From: DASQZJ01 sp035638775 | Lineage (GTDB): Bacteria; Pseudomonadota; Gammaproteobacteria; UBA5335; SLRW01 | Length of the DNA: 64,000 bases | Assembly: GCA_035638775.1 (NCBI GenBank) | Contig: DASQZJ010000002.1 | Span: 239,145-303,144, forward strand | Direction of reading: 5' to 3' | In this document: positions 27,902 through 36,095 of the stretch, one piece after another | Numbering within the stretch: position 1 is the stretch's first letter | How the letters are laid out: each line of letters starts with the position of its first letter | Translations under genes and position numbers: made by a program | Notes under the pieces: generated by a model | Database searches by the model: none | What the model saw: only the letters and a program-made list of their open reading frames with translations | What the model was told of the DNA's origin: nothing

Positions 27902-28140
27902 CAGCGCTCCCCCCCGGTCACCGGCGGAAAGAACGCCACCTCGTCGCCCTCCCCGACGGGATCGTCGAGATCGGCGTAATCCAGGTTGATCGAGGCCAGC
28001 AGACGTGATGGCGGCTCACGGCCATCGGTGGCCAGGTCCCATATTGTCCGGACGGTCGCCCCTCCGTCCGCCTCCACCTCGCGGCCGGCGGCGCCGACGG
28101 TTTCCCGCAGGGAAGCGAAGAATCGGACCCTTACCCGCAT
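27901..28140 (-). CDS. moaD: molybdopterin synthase sulfur-carrier subunit with a C-terminal extension
   Basis: 79 residues with a ubiquitin-like fold: VRFFASLRE at the N-terminus and EVAFFPPVTGG near the end. MoaD normally ends in Gly-Gly, which is adenylated and converted to a thiocarboxylate. Here the reading frame continues two more codons, giving GGER before the TGA. The codons are unambiguous at 27901-27918. A 7-C run lies at 27909-27915, but no single-base change there would put a stop directly after GG. Either the tail is trimmed, as for QbsE, or this protein is not thiocarboxylated in the usual way. Confidence 0.88.
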   Translation of the reverse strand: MRVRVRFFASLRETVGAAGREVEADGGATVRTIWDLATDGREPPSRLLASINLDYADLDDPVGEGDEVAFFPPVTGGER

Positions 28141-28271
28141 TGGTGTTACCCTTTTCGCGATGCCTGCACCGGGACGGTCGGTGCCTGCCGGCCGAACCGG
28201 CGCACGGTTACTATTCTGGAATGGGCGCCGCCAGGGCGCAACAGATCCCCCGAACTCCGGAGCCTGCGAGC

Positions 28272-28748
28272 ATGAGCGATTTCTCCCACTTCGACGAGCG
28301 GGGCGAGGCCCGCATGGTGGATGTAGGAGACAAGGAGGTCACCGCCAGGCGCGCCGTCGCCGGCGGTGCCATCCACATGCAGGCTGCGACGCTGGAGGCG
28401 ATCCGCGCCGGCACGCACAGCAAGGGGGACGTGCTGGCGGTGGCGCGACTGGCGGGGATCATGGCCGCCAAGCGCACGGCGGACCTGATCCCCCTGTGCC
28501 ACGCGCTGCCGCTGACCGCCGTCGAGGTCGCTTTCGAGACCCGGGATGATCCGCCCGCCGTGGTCTGCACCGCCCGCGTCGAGACCCGCAACCGCACCGG
28601 CGTGGAGATGGAAGCGCTCACCGCGGTGAGCGTCGCGCTGCTCACGGTCTACGATATGTGCAAGGGCGTCGACCGCGGCATGCAGATGGACGGCATTGCG
28701 CTGCAGGAAAAGAGCGGCGGTCGCTCCGGGCATTTCACGAGGCGCTGA
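28272..28748 (+). CDS. moaC: cyclic pyranopterin monophosphate synthase
   Basis: 158 residues. It forms cyclic pyranopterin monophosphate from the MoaA product. Signatures: FDERGEARMVDVGDKEVTAR, KGDVLAVARLAGIMAAKRT, LIPLCHALPLT, and DMCKGVDRGMQM. It is divergent from moaD-moaE across 131 bases that contain -10-like TACTAT near 28210. moaA is not in the window. The start at 28272 gives the family-typical MSDFSHF beginning. Confidence 0.95.
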   Translation: MSDFSHFDERGEARMVDVGDKEVTARRAVAGGAIHMQAATLEAIRAGTHSKGDVLAVARLAGIMAAKRTADLIPLCHALPLTAVEVAFETRDDPPAVVCTARVETRNRTGVEMEALTAVSVALLTVYDMCKGVDRGMQMDGIALQEKSGGRSGHFTRR

Positions 28749-28877
28749 CCCCCTCCCGGGAGCGTGCGGCATCGCGATCCGCCGACACCGGCTGTATCCG
28801 GAGCCGCCCGGGCGGTGCGTACAGCGGCAAGCCCGGACGGAAGGCGCGCCACGACAATGACGAGTCCGGGGGAGACC

Positions 28878-29639
28878 ATGGACACACCCTGCATCCTGAT
28901 CACCGGCGCCGGTTCCGGCATCGGGCGCGCCACGGCCCGGCTGTTCGCCGGTCACGACTGGACGGTCGGCGCGTTCGACGTGGACGACGATGCCCTGGCG
29001 GGCCTGGCCGGGGAAGAACGGATCGTCACCCGCCACATGGACGTCACCGATCCGCAATCCGTCGAGGAAGGATTTGCCGACTTCGGCGAACGAACCGGCC
29101 AGCGGCTGGATCTGCTGTTCAACTGCGCCGGCATCCTGGAGATCGGCCCGTTCGAATCCGTGTCGCTGGAGCGGCACGCCCGCCTCATCGACGTCAACTT
29201 CAAGGGCCTGATGCACTGCACGCGGGTGGCCTTCCCGTTCCTGCAGCGCACCCGCGGCGCGCAGGTGATCAACATGTCCTCGGCCTCCGCCGGCTACGGC
29301 ACCCCGGACCTGGCGACCTACTCGGCCACCAAGTTCGCGGTCCGGGGCCTGACCGAGGCGCTCAACATCGAGTGGGCCCGCCACGGCATCCGCGTCTGCG
29401 ACATCATGCCCCCGTACGTGGACACGCCCATGGTGCGCAACGCGCGCCACACCGCGAGCCTGGACCGCATGGGCGTCAACCTGGCGCCGGAAACCGTGGC
29501 CGCGGCGGTGTGGTCCGCGGTCGGCAGCGACCGCGTGCACCACCTCGTGGGACGACAGTACCGCCTGATGTCGGCCCTGCTGCGCCTGTTCCCCGCCTCC
29601 CTGAACCGCCGCCTGGTGCGCTCGATGACCGGATACTGA
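28878..29639 (+). CDS. short-chain dehydrogenase/reductase
   Basis: 253 residues. Classical SDR: TGAGSGIG cofactor motif near residues 8-15, an NCAG motif, catalytic Ser in NMSSASAGYG and Y-x3-K in YSATK. The Asp at the end of the second strand (GAFDVDDD) suggests NAD rather than NADP. The substrate is unknown. GGGGGAGA precedes the ATG. It starts 129 bases after moaC and 83 bases before the MFS transporter, so it may be transcribed with the transporter and the GT9 gene. Confidence 0.85.
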   Translation: MDTPCILITGAGSGIGRATARLFAGHDWTVGAFDVDDDALAGLAGEERIVTRHMDVTDPQSVEEGFADFGERTGQRLDLLFNCAGILEIGPFESVSLERHARLIDVNFKGLMHCTRVAFPFLQRTRGAQVINMSSASAGYGTPDLATYSATKFAVRGLTEALNIEWARHGIRVCDIMPPYVDTPMVRNARHTASLDRMGVNLAPETVAAAVWSAVGSDRVHHLVGRQYRLMSALLRLFPASLNRRLVRSMTGY

Positions 29640-29722
29640 GCGCCCCCGGTTGCCGGATCGACGGTGCGCCGGTAGATTCCGGGAGACGTTCGATACAACA
29701 ACGCAACCACCGGAACCATTCC

Positions 29723-31318
29723 ATGGCTGACGACAAACGTCCGGACACGCCATCCGGCACGCCGCCGGGCGAGATCGGGGGGCCGTATTCACGCTACGTG
29801 CTGGGCGTGCTGGTGCTGGTGTACGTGCTCAACTTCCTGGACCGGCAGATCCTGTCCATCCTGAATGACGACATCAAGGCGGCGCTGCACCTGACCGACG
29901 CCCAGATGGGCTTTCTCTACGGTACCGCGTTCGCGGTCTTCTACGCCCTGTTCGGCCTGCCCCTCGGCCGGCTGGCCGACGTCTGGGACCGGCGCAGGCT
30001 GATCTCGGCCGGCCTCGCCGTCTGGAGCGCGATGACCTCGCTGTCGGGGCTGGCCCGCGGCTACACCCAGCTCGCCGTCACCCGGATCGGGGTCGGCGTC
30101 GGGGAGTCGAGCGCCACGCCGGCCGCGTTTTCCCTGCTCTCCGACTACTTCCCGAGGCACCAGCGGGCGACCGTGCTGGCAGTCTATTCCAGCGGCATCT
30201 ACATCGGTGCCGGGCTGGGGCTCGGTATCGGCGGCACGATCGTGCAGGCATGGAATCACGCCTTCGCGGGCGCTGCGCCGCCCCTGGGGCTCGCGGGATG
30301 GCAGGTCGCGTTCCTGGCCGTGGGACTGCCCGGGCTGCTGGTCTCGATCTGGGTCGCCTCGCTGCGCGAGCCGGTCCGGGGGCAGGCCGACGGAATCTAC
30401 ACCGCCCCCGAGCCCCACCCCTTCCGCATCTTCTTCCGCGAACTGCGGGCCGTGCTTCCGCCGCTGACGCTCCTGCACCTGGCGCTGGAGCGGGCGGGCT
30501 GGCGCGGCATCCTCTGGAACCTGGGAGCCGCCGCCGCCCTGGGCCTCGCGGCCTGGGGGCTCGTGTCGCTGCTCGGCTCTCCGCTGCAGTGGTACGCGCT
30601 GGCCATCGGCATCTACGGCAGCGTGTCCTGGGGGCAGGCCCTGCGGATGCGGGACCGGCCGTCGTACCACCTGATCTTCCGCGGTCCCACGGTCCGCTAC
30701 ACGGCGATCGCCTTCGGCCTGCTGGCGTTCACGGGCTACGGGTTCGGCTACTGGTCGACGCCGTTCTTCATGCGCTTTCACGGCCTGAGCCCCGGCCAGG
30801 CCGGCCTGATCCTGGGGGGCATGGCGGCCGCCGGCGGATTCATCGGCGTCAACCTGGGCGGGATCCTGGCGGACCGCTGGCGCCGGCGGAGCGTCTACGG
30901 GCGGCTGTGGGTCGCGCTGCTCACGGCGGCGCTGCCGGTGCCCCTGGCCATCTGGATGCTGACCACGGACAGCACCACCGTCGCGCTGGCGCTGACGTTC
31001 CCGCTGCTGATCCTTACCTCGATGTGGATCGGACCCGGCGCATCGACGGTGCAGGACCTGGTGCTGCCGCGGATGCGCGGGACCGCGTCGGCGGCCTATA
31101 TCCTGGTGCTGACCTTCATCGGCCTGGCGCTGGGCCCCTACACCATCGGCTACCTGAGCGTGGCCACGGGGAGCCTGCGCACGGCTCTCTACCTCGGGCT
31201 GGTGGCGAACGGCCTGTCGTTCCTGTTCACCGCGCTGGCGATGCGGCACCTGCACCGCGACGAGCAGAGCGTTCTGCAGCGCGCGCGACAGGCCGGCGAG
31301 CCGCACGACGACGCGTGA
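29723..31318 (+). CDS. MFS transporter, Spinster-like
   Basis: 531 residues with 12 or more membrane helices. The motif 2-3 region GRLADVWDRRRLISAGLAVWS, the YVLNFLDRQILSIL start and the GVGESSATPAAFSLLSDYFP segment match the Spinster-like branch of the major facilitator family. An insertion between the two halves (about residues 215-310) contains two extra hydrophobic segments, making the protein about 75 residues longer than its paralogue at 34705-36078. The substrate is unknown; Spinster relatives move lipids, sugars or hydrophobic compounds. Its stop overlaps the GTG of the GT9 gene, so the two are coupled. Confidence 0.85.
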   Translation: MADDKRPDTPSGTPPGEIGGPYSRYVLGVLVLVYVLNFLDRQILSILNDDIKAALHLTDAQMGFLYGTAFAVFYALFGLPLGRLADVWDRRRLISAGLAVWSAMTSLSGLARGYTQLAVTRIGVGVGESSATPAAFSLLSDYFPRHQRATVLAVYSSGIYIGAGLGLGIGGTIVQAWNHAFAGAAPPLGLAGWQVAFLAVGLPGLLVSIWVASLREPVRGQADGIYTAPEPHPFRIFFRELRAVLPPLTLLHLALERAGWRGILWNLGAAAALGLAAWGLVSLLGSPLQWYALAIGIYGSVSWGQALRMRDRPSYHLIFRGPTVRYTAIAFGLLAFTGYGFGYWSTPFFMRFHGLSPGQAGLILGGMAAAGGFIGVNLGGILADRWRRRSVYGRLWVALLTAALPVPLAIWMLTTDSTTVALALTFPLLILTSMWIGPGASTVQDLVLPRMRGTASAAYILVLTFIGLALGPYTIGYLSVATGSLRTALYLGLVANGLSFLFTALAMRHLHRDEQSVLQRARQAGEPHDDA

Positions 31319-32418
31319 GCCCGGCGGTGACGGCGCGCCTGCCCCTGTGGGCCGAGCCCCGCGAGCTGTGCCTGCTGCGTCTTTCGGCGATCGGCGACGT
31401 GACGCACGTGCTGCCGATCGTGCACACGCTGCGCCGTGGCTGGCCGGGTACGCGCCTGACCTGGATCGTGGGAGCCACGGAGGCGAAGCTGGTCGGGGAC
31501 CTGCCGGGGGTGGAGTTCATCGTGTTCCGGAAGTCCGGCGGCCTCGCCGCATGGCGCAGCCTGCACCGGCGCCTCGCCGGCCGTCGCTTCGACCTCCTGC
31601 TGCAGATGCAGGTGGCGATGCGCGCCAACCTGGTCAGCACCGCGGTGCGTGCCGGCATCCGGCTCGGCTACGACCGCGGCCGCGCGCGCGACCTGCACGG
31701 CCTGTTCATCAACAGCCGCATCCCGGACCGGCCCGGCCAGCACGTGGTCGACTGTTTCTTCAGCTTCCTCGAGACCGCGGGACTGCGCGACCGGATCGAG
31801 GACTGGTCGCTGCCGATCCCCGGCGAGGCGAGGGAATTCGCCCGCGAGCAGCTCCCCGGGGACCGGCCCGCGCTGCTGATCAGCCCCTGCGCGAGCCATC
31901 CGCAGCGCAACTGGCGCGCCGAACATTACGCGGCGGTGGCCGATCACGCCGCCCGCGAACACGGCTTCCGGGTGGTGCTGGTCGGCGGCCCCAGCCGCCT
32001 GGAGCGCGCGACCGGCGACGCGATCACGGCGCACATGCAGACGCCGCCGCCGGTCGACCTGATCGGGCGCGACACCCTCAAGCGCCTGCTGGCCCTGCTG
32101 GAGCGCGCCGACGCTCTGCTCAGCCCGGACTCCGGCCCGGCCCACATGGCCACCTGCGTGGACACGCCGGTGCTGGGTCTGTACGCCGCCAGCAACGTCC
32201 AGCGCAGCGGTCCCTACCGCAGCCGTCGCTGGTGCGTCGACCGCTACGACGAGGCGGCACGGCGCTTCCTCGGACGCCCCGCCGCCGAGCTGCGGTGGGG
32301 AACCAAGATCGAGCGCCCGGGCGTGATGGACCTGATCACTCCGGAAGCGGTCATCGAGCGGCTCGATGCGCTGGTTCGCGAGCGGCCGCCGGGCGGCGGC
32401 GGTCAGTCGTCCCGGTAG
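31315..32418 (+). CDS. glycosyltransferase family 9 (heptosyltransferase-like)
   Basis: 367 residues. The fold of lipopolysaccharide heptosyltransferases is seen in LLRLSAIGDVTHVLPIV near the N-terminus, RFDLLLQMQVAMRANLV, the donor-site ISPCASHPQRNW stretch, RVVLVGGPSRLE, and LLSPDSGPAHMA with the conserved Gly-Pro-x-His. It probably adds a heptose or related sugar to LPS core or another surface glycan. The start is GTG in a GTGA overlap with the upstream MFS gene. The 3' end overlaps the opposite-strand DUF6165 gene by 16 bases. Confidence 0.85.
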   Translation: MSPAVTARLPLWAEPRELCLLRLSAIGDVTHVLPIVHTLRRGWPGTRLTWIVGATEAKLVGDLPGVEFIVFRKSGGLAAWRSLHRRLAGRRFDLLLQMQVAMRANLVSTAVRAGIRLGYDRGRARDLHGLFINSRIPDRPGQHVVDCFFSFLETAGLRDRIEDWSLPIPGEAREFAREQLPGDRPALLISPCASHPQRNWRAEHYAAVADHAAREHGFRVVLVGGPSRLERATGDAITAHMQTPPPVDLIGRDTLKRLLALLERADALLSPDSGPAHMATCVDTPVLGLYAASNVQRSGPYRSRRWCVDRYDEAARRFLGRPAAELRWGTKIERPGVMDLITPEAVIERLDALVRERPPGGGGQSSR

Positions 32419-32801
32419 CGCGTGTACGACTTCTCCTCCACCAGCTCCGATCCGACGCGCAGGTTCAACTCCCGCTTGAGCCCGGCTCTCCGGTCGTTGC
32501 GCAGGTAGACGGACCGGGCGAGCTCGATGAACTCGTCGTCGAAGACGCCCTCGGATTCCTTCGCCCGGATGCGGTCCTCGATGTCCCAGAGCTGCTCGTT
32601 GACCTCCCTGAGCGCCGTCCACAGATCCGAGATGTCCGGCCCGCCCCCGGCGGCCCCGCGCCAGGTCTCCTCCAGCAGCGAGAGCTCGCGGCGGATGTTG
32701 GCCAGCTTGGCCGGATCGGCGATGCGCTCCGACTTGATCTCCAGGATGGTGATCTTGTCGATCAGCTCGCCCGCCGACACGGGCACGGTGATCAGAGACA
32801 T
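32403..32801 (-). CDS. DUF6165 family protein
   Basis: 132 residues, cytoplasmic and helical. The conserved start VPVSAGELIDKITILEIKSERI, read in two parts, is diagnostic for this family, which is often found beside LPS-core or glycan biosynthesis genes. No function is established. ATG at 32801 is preferred over a GTG four codons upstream because GGGGGAG sits at a proper distance only for the ATG. It is convergent with the GT9 gene, overlapping it by 16 bases; the genomic association fits the family. Confidence 0.8.
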   Translation of the reverse strand: MSLITVPVSAGELIDKITILEIKSERIADPAKLANIRRELSLLEETWRGAAGGGPDISDLWTALREVNEQLWDIEDRIRAKESEGVFDDEFIELARSVYLRNDRRAGLKRELNLRVGSELVEEKSYTRYRDD

Positions 32802-32856
32802 GTCGATCGGCACTCCCCCCGTCGGAACGCGTTCCCCCGCAGGCCCGGGCGGTGCA

Positions 32857-33195
32857 TCATAGCGCGGCGGCGGCGAGCACCGCGAACGCCAGCAGGGCCA
32901 TGCTGCCGTGCAGGATCACGAACACGGCGGGATGCGGATCGCGCCGCGCGCGCAGCAACAGCAGCACCAGCCCGCCGAGCAGCGCCAGGCCGAACAGCAG
33001 CACGGCCATGTTCAACGGCTTGCTCGGGGGACCTTCCAGGACCCTCCCGAGCAGGATTCCCGCCGCGCACGAAGCGAGCATTCCGTGGCCCAACCCCGCC
33101 CAGGGCGAGACGCCGCGCGAACGCAGCACCCGAAACGCCATCCCGAGCCCGGCCAGGATCGCCAGGGCGAACAGCAGCATCGAAAGATCAACCAT
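32857..33195 (-). CDS. small four-helix membrane protein of unknown function
   Basis: 112 residues with four hydrophobic segments (about 5-22, 38-50, 62-80, 90-111). No motif is recognised. AAGGGGTGA precedes the ATG. It lies 18 bases after the DUF1614 gene on the same strand and is probably co-expressed with it. The short size and lack of charged residues in the helices suggest an accessory membrane subunit; that is a guess. Confidence 0.7.
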   Translation of the reverse strand: MVDLSMLLFALAILAGLGMAFRVLRSRGVSPWAGLGHGMLASCAAGILLGRVLEGPPSKPLNMAVLLFGLALLGGLVLLLLRARRDPHPAVFVILHGSMALLAFAVLAAAAL

Positions 33196-33213
33196 GGCTC
33201 ACCCCTTGCAGCC

Positions 33214-33870
33214 TCACGCCAGCAGCACCGCGACGATGCCGGTGATGAACACGCCGTCGAAGGTCCCCGCGCCGCCGATCGAGGCGAACGGCGTGCCCAG
33301 CCGCCGGATGTCGCGCATGTGCAGCAGGTCGGCACCGATGAGCACGCCCAGGGTACCGCAGATGTAGGCCAGCGGCGCGCTGTCGCCGGGGCTCAGCACG
33401 ATCGCCGTGAGCGCCGCCGTGATCGGCGCCAGAAGGATCGGCATGCCGATGCCCAGGCGCGGGATCGGGCGGCTCGCCGCGTAGCACACCGCCGCGACGA
33501 TCGCGATTGCCAGCACCACCTGCAACGGCGGCAGCGGATGCCACGCCAGGAGGTAGATGCTGAAGGCGACCGGGATCAGGCCTCCGCCCACGTTCAGCGT
33601 CACCAGCGTCCGCCCCGGCTGGCTGGCCATCAGGCGGTGGAGCGGTGACCAGCCGCGCAGGTCCCAGCGCGCGTCCGCCGGCGGCGCCGATGCCATCGTG
33701 AACAGCGGCACGTTGATGCCGCTGCCGATCAGGGACAGCAACAGCAGCAGCATCGCCGACCCCATCGACAGCCCCAGCTTGTCGAACGCGATGCTCAGCA
33801 GCCCGACCTGGATGAAGGCGAACAGCAGCGCGAACAGGAAGACGGCGACCAGAATGCGCAGACCAAACAC
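33214..33870 (-). CDS. DUF1614 membrane protein
   Basis: 218 residues with about seven hydrophobic segments. The C-terminal signature LGTPFASIGGAGTFDGVFITGIVAVLLA (read in parts) and the ADLLHMRDIRRLG loop are typical of DUF1614, a family of unknown function found in archaea and scattered bacteria. It starts with GTG after GAGAGGAT. It is divergent from the tetR gene; the palindrome at 33977-33994 could also affect it. Confidence 0.75.
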   Translation of the reverse strand: MFGLRILVAVFLFALLFAFIQVGLLSIAFDKLGLSMGSAMLLLLLSLIGSGINVPLFTMASAPPADARWDLRGWSPLHRLMASQPGRTLVTLNVGGGLIPVAFSIYLLAWHPLPPLQVVLAIAIVAAVCYAASRPIPRLGIGMPILLAPITAALTAIVLSPGDSAPLAYICGTLGVLIGADLLHMRDIRRLGTPFASIGGAGTFDGVFITGIVAVLLA

Positions 33871-33966
33871 GGCAGATGCATCCTCTCGAGCGGCCGGCGG
33901 GACCGCGGCTCGCGGTCACTCTATCCGATCGCGGCCCGCGCTCCCAGTTCCCTCCGGCGGCACGTC

Positions 33967-33996
33967 TTGACCACGGTGTAGTCGTTTGACTACATT
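33967..33996 (+). promoter_or_regulatory. promoter of tetR-MFS with embedded operator
   Basis: TTGACC (33967-33972), 18-base spacer, TACATT (33991-33996). A perfect inverted repeat TGTAGTC-N4-GACTACA (33977-33994) fills the spacer and overlaps the -10, the classical place for a TetR-family autorepressor. Confidence 0.6.
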
Positions 33997-34048
33997 CATT
34001 CGATCATGCCGGTTCATCGGCCAGGATCCCGGGAGAGGCATGCGAGCC

Positions 34049-34675
34049 ATGCCCGGCAAACCCCGACCGCCGCGCGGCCGTGAGGCCGTGCGCGAGGCGC
34101 TGATCGCGGCCGCGACCGAGCTGTTCGCCCGGCACGGGCCGGCGGCGGTCCCGGTACGGCGGATCGCCGCCCGCGCCGGCGTCAATCACGGACTGGTGCA
34201 TCGCCACTTCGGCTCCAAGCGGGGGCTTCTGCGCGCCGTGCTCGATCGGCTGGTGCAGGACCTGGCGCGCCAGAGCGGAGCAAGCGGCGGGCGCGCGCTG
34301 GCGTCGGCCCGGCTGTTCCGCGCCACCCGCGAGCAGCAGTCGTACTGGCGCATCCTGGCGCACTCCCTGCTCGAAGGAGAGGATCCGCGCCGGATCCAGG
34401 GCGGATTCCCGGTCGTGGCGCAGATGCTCGCGGAGGCCCGGCAGGCGGCGGCCGAAGGCCGCCTCGCCACGGGTCTCGATCCCGCCGCGGTCGTCGCCGC
34501 GAACGTGGCGCTGGCGCTCGGCTGGCTGCAGTTCGAGCCGTTCCTGCTGGCCGCCTCGGAGCTCGACCGGCGACCTCCCGGGGAGGTCCGCCGGGCCCGC
34601 GACGCGGTGCTCGCTCATTTCAGCCGCTGCATGCTCGGCCCACCCGGGGTCGTTGAGCCTCGTCCCGACCCGTAG
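34049..34675 (+). CDS. TetR-family transcriptional regulator
   Basis: 208 residues. The N-terminal helix-turn-helix is clear: REALIAAATELFARHG, then VRRIAARAGVNHGLVHRHFGSKRGLL (in parts) at about 30-60. The C-terminal ligand domain is of an unrecognised subgroup. The start is placed at 34049 (second ATG); the ATG at 34040 is too close to GGGAGAGG. It is followed after 29 bases by an MFS transporter, the usual partner. The inverted repeat in its own promoter points to autorepression with induction by the transported compound. Confidence 0.88.
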   Translation: MPGKPRPPRGREAVREALIAAATELFARHGPAAVPVRRIAARAGVNHGLVHRHFGSKRGLLRAVLDRLVQDLARQSGASGGRALASARLFRATREQQSYWRILAHSLLEGEDPRRIQGGFPVVAQMLAEARQAAAEGRLATGLDPAAVVAANVALALGWLQFEPFLLAASELDRRPPGEVRRARDAVLAHFSRCMLGPPGVVEPRPDP

Positions 34676-34704
34676 CGGACCGACGTCCAACCGGAGGAGA
34701 AGAC

Positions 34705-36078
34705 GTGACCCGACCCGATCCCGCGCCCGCCGAAGCGTGGCCGCGCCCGGCGTACGCCTGGTACGTCGTCGGCGTGATGCTGCTGGCCTACGTCCTGTCG
34801 TTCGTCGACCGCACCATCCTCAGCCTGCTGGTCATCCCGATCGAGCACGACCTGCACATCGGCGATACGGCCATGAGCCTGCTGCAGGGATTCTCGTTCG
34901 CGATCCTGTACGCGATCATGGGCCTGCCCATCGCGCGCCTGATCGACGCCCACACGCGCCGCGGGATCATCGGTGCCGGCATCTTCCTGTGGAGCCTGAT
35001 GACGGCTTCCTGCGGCCTGGCAAACCGGTTCTGGCACCTGTTCCTGTCCCGCGTCGGGGTCGGCATCGGCGAAGCCACCCTGCTGCCGGGCGCCTCGTCG
35101 CTGCTGGCGGACTACTTCCCGCCCCAGAAGCTCGGCCGCGCCATGGGCGTTTTCGCCACCGGCATCTTCGTGGGCACCGGCCTGTCCCTGATCATCGGCG
35201 GCAGCCTGATCAAGGCGCTCCACGGCGTACGCCTGCACCTGGCGGTACTGGGCAGCGTGCATTCCTGGCAGATCGTGTTCTTCGCCGTGGGGGTGCCGGG
35301 CATCCTGGTGGCGCTGCTGATGCTGACCGTGCGCGAGCCCGCGCGGCGGGGCACGCTGCGCACCCGGCTCCAGGACGGCGTGCGCGTGACGAGCCACCCT
35401 TCGGTGCGGGAGGTGGTGCGGTACATGCGCGACAACCGGCGAACCATGACCTGCCACCACCTCGGCTTCTCGCTGCTGGCACTGGTCGGATACGGCAGCG
35501 GGGCCTGGATACCGACGTTCTTCATCCGCACCTATGGCTGGACCGCGAGCCAGGCCGGCATCCGCTTCGGCCTGCTGGCTTTCGTGTTCGGGCCGCTCGG
35601 CACCGTGCTGGGAGGGTGGCTCGCCGATCGCTATGCGCGCCGCGGGCGGCAGGACGGCAAGATGCGGGTGGGGATGATCGCGGCGCTGGGGGGCATCGTC
35701 CCGGTGTGCATATTCCCCATGGCCGGCTCGGCAGGCTGGGCGCTGGGCCTGATCAGCCCGTTCTTCCTGTTCGTGAGCTTCGTCTGGGGCATCGCCCCGG
35801 CCGCCCTGCAGGAGCTGCTGCCGAACCAGATGCGGGGGCAGGTCACGGCGTTCTACACTGGTGTATTGAACCTGATCGGCCTCGGCATGGGTCCAACCAG
35901 CGTGGCGCTGATCACGGACTACGCATTCCACAACCCGCAGGATCTGCGCTACTCGATGGCGATCGTCGGTGTCGTGGGACTGGCGCTGGCGGCACTCGTG
36001 TTCCGTGCGGGCTTCGGGCCCTATCGACGCAGCCTGGACTACCTGCATGCCTGGGAAAGGGAAGGCGCCCATGACTGA
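34705..36078 (+). CDS. MFS transporter, Spinster-like (tetR-linked)
   Basis: 457 residues with 12 predicted helices. It is a paralogue of the 29723-31318 transporter: both begin with a YVLxFxDRxIL segment and share the GVGIGEA...LPGASSLLADYFPP motif, but this one has the standard length. GTG start after GGAGGAGA. Its position behind tetR suggests regulated efflux or uptake of a compound that the repressor senses. The substrate cannot be told. Confidence 0.87.
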   Translation: MTRPDPAPAEAWPRPAYAWYVVGVMLLAYVLSFVDRTILSLLVIPIEHDLHIGDTAMSLLQGFSFAILYAIMGLPIARLIDAHTRRGIIGAGIFLWSLMTASCGLANRFWHLFLSRVGVGIGEATLLPGASSLLADYFPPQKLGRAMGVFATGIFVGTGLSLIIGGSLIKALHGVRLHLAVLGSVHSWQIVFFAVGVPGILVALLMLTVREPARRGTLRTRLQDGVRVTSHPSVREVVRYMRDNRRTMTCHHLGFSLLALVGYGSGAWIPTFFIRTYGWTASQAGIRFGLLAFVFGPLGTVLGGWLADRYARRGRQDGKMRVGMIAALGGIVPVCIFPMAGSAGWALGLISPFFLFVSFVWGIAPAALQELLPNQMRGQVTAFYTGVLNLIGLGMGPTSVALITDYAFHNPQDLRYSMAIVGVVGLALAALVFRAGFGPYRRSLDYLHAWEREGAHD

Positions 36079-36095
36079 CAGCTCGCTCCGGCACC

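Noticed and set aside
27901..27918. MoaD extension explained by a single-base error in the C run
   Set aside because: Adding or removing one base in the 7-C run does not place a stop codon right after the double glycine, so a simple error does not restore the normal end; resequencing is still sensible.
28141..28271. Molybdenum-cofactor riboswitch between moaD and moaC
   Set aside because: The gap is only 131 bases and no convincing multi-stem core could be traced; the divergent promoters take up most of it.
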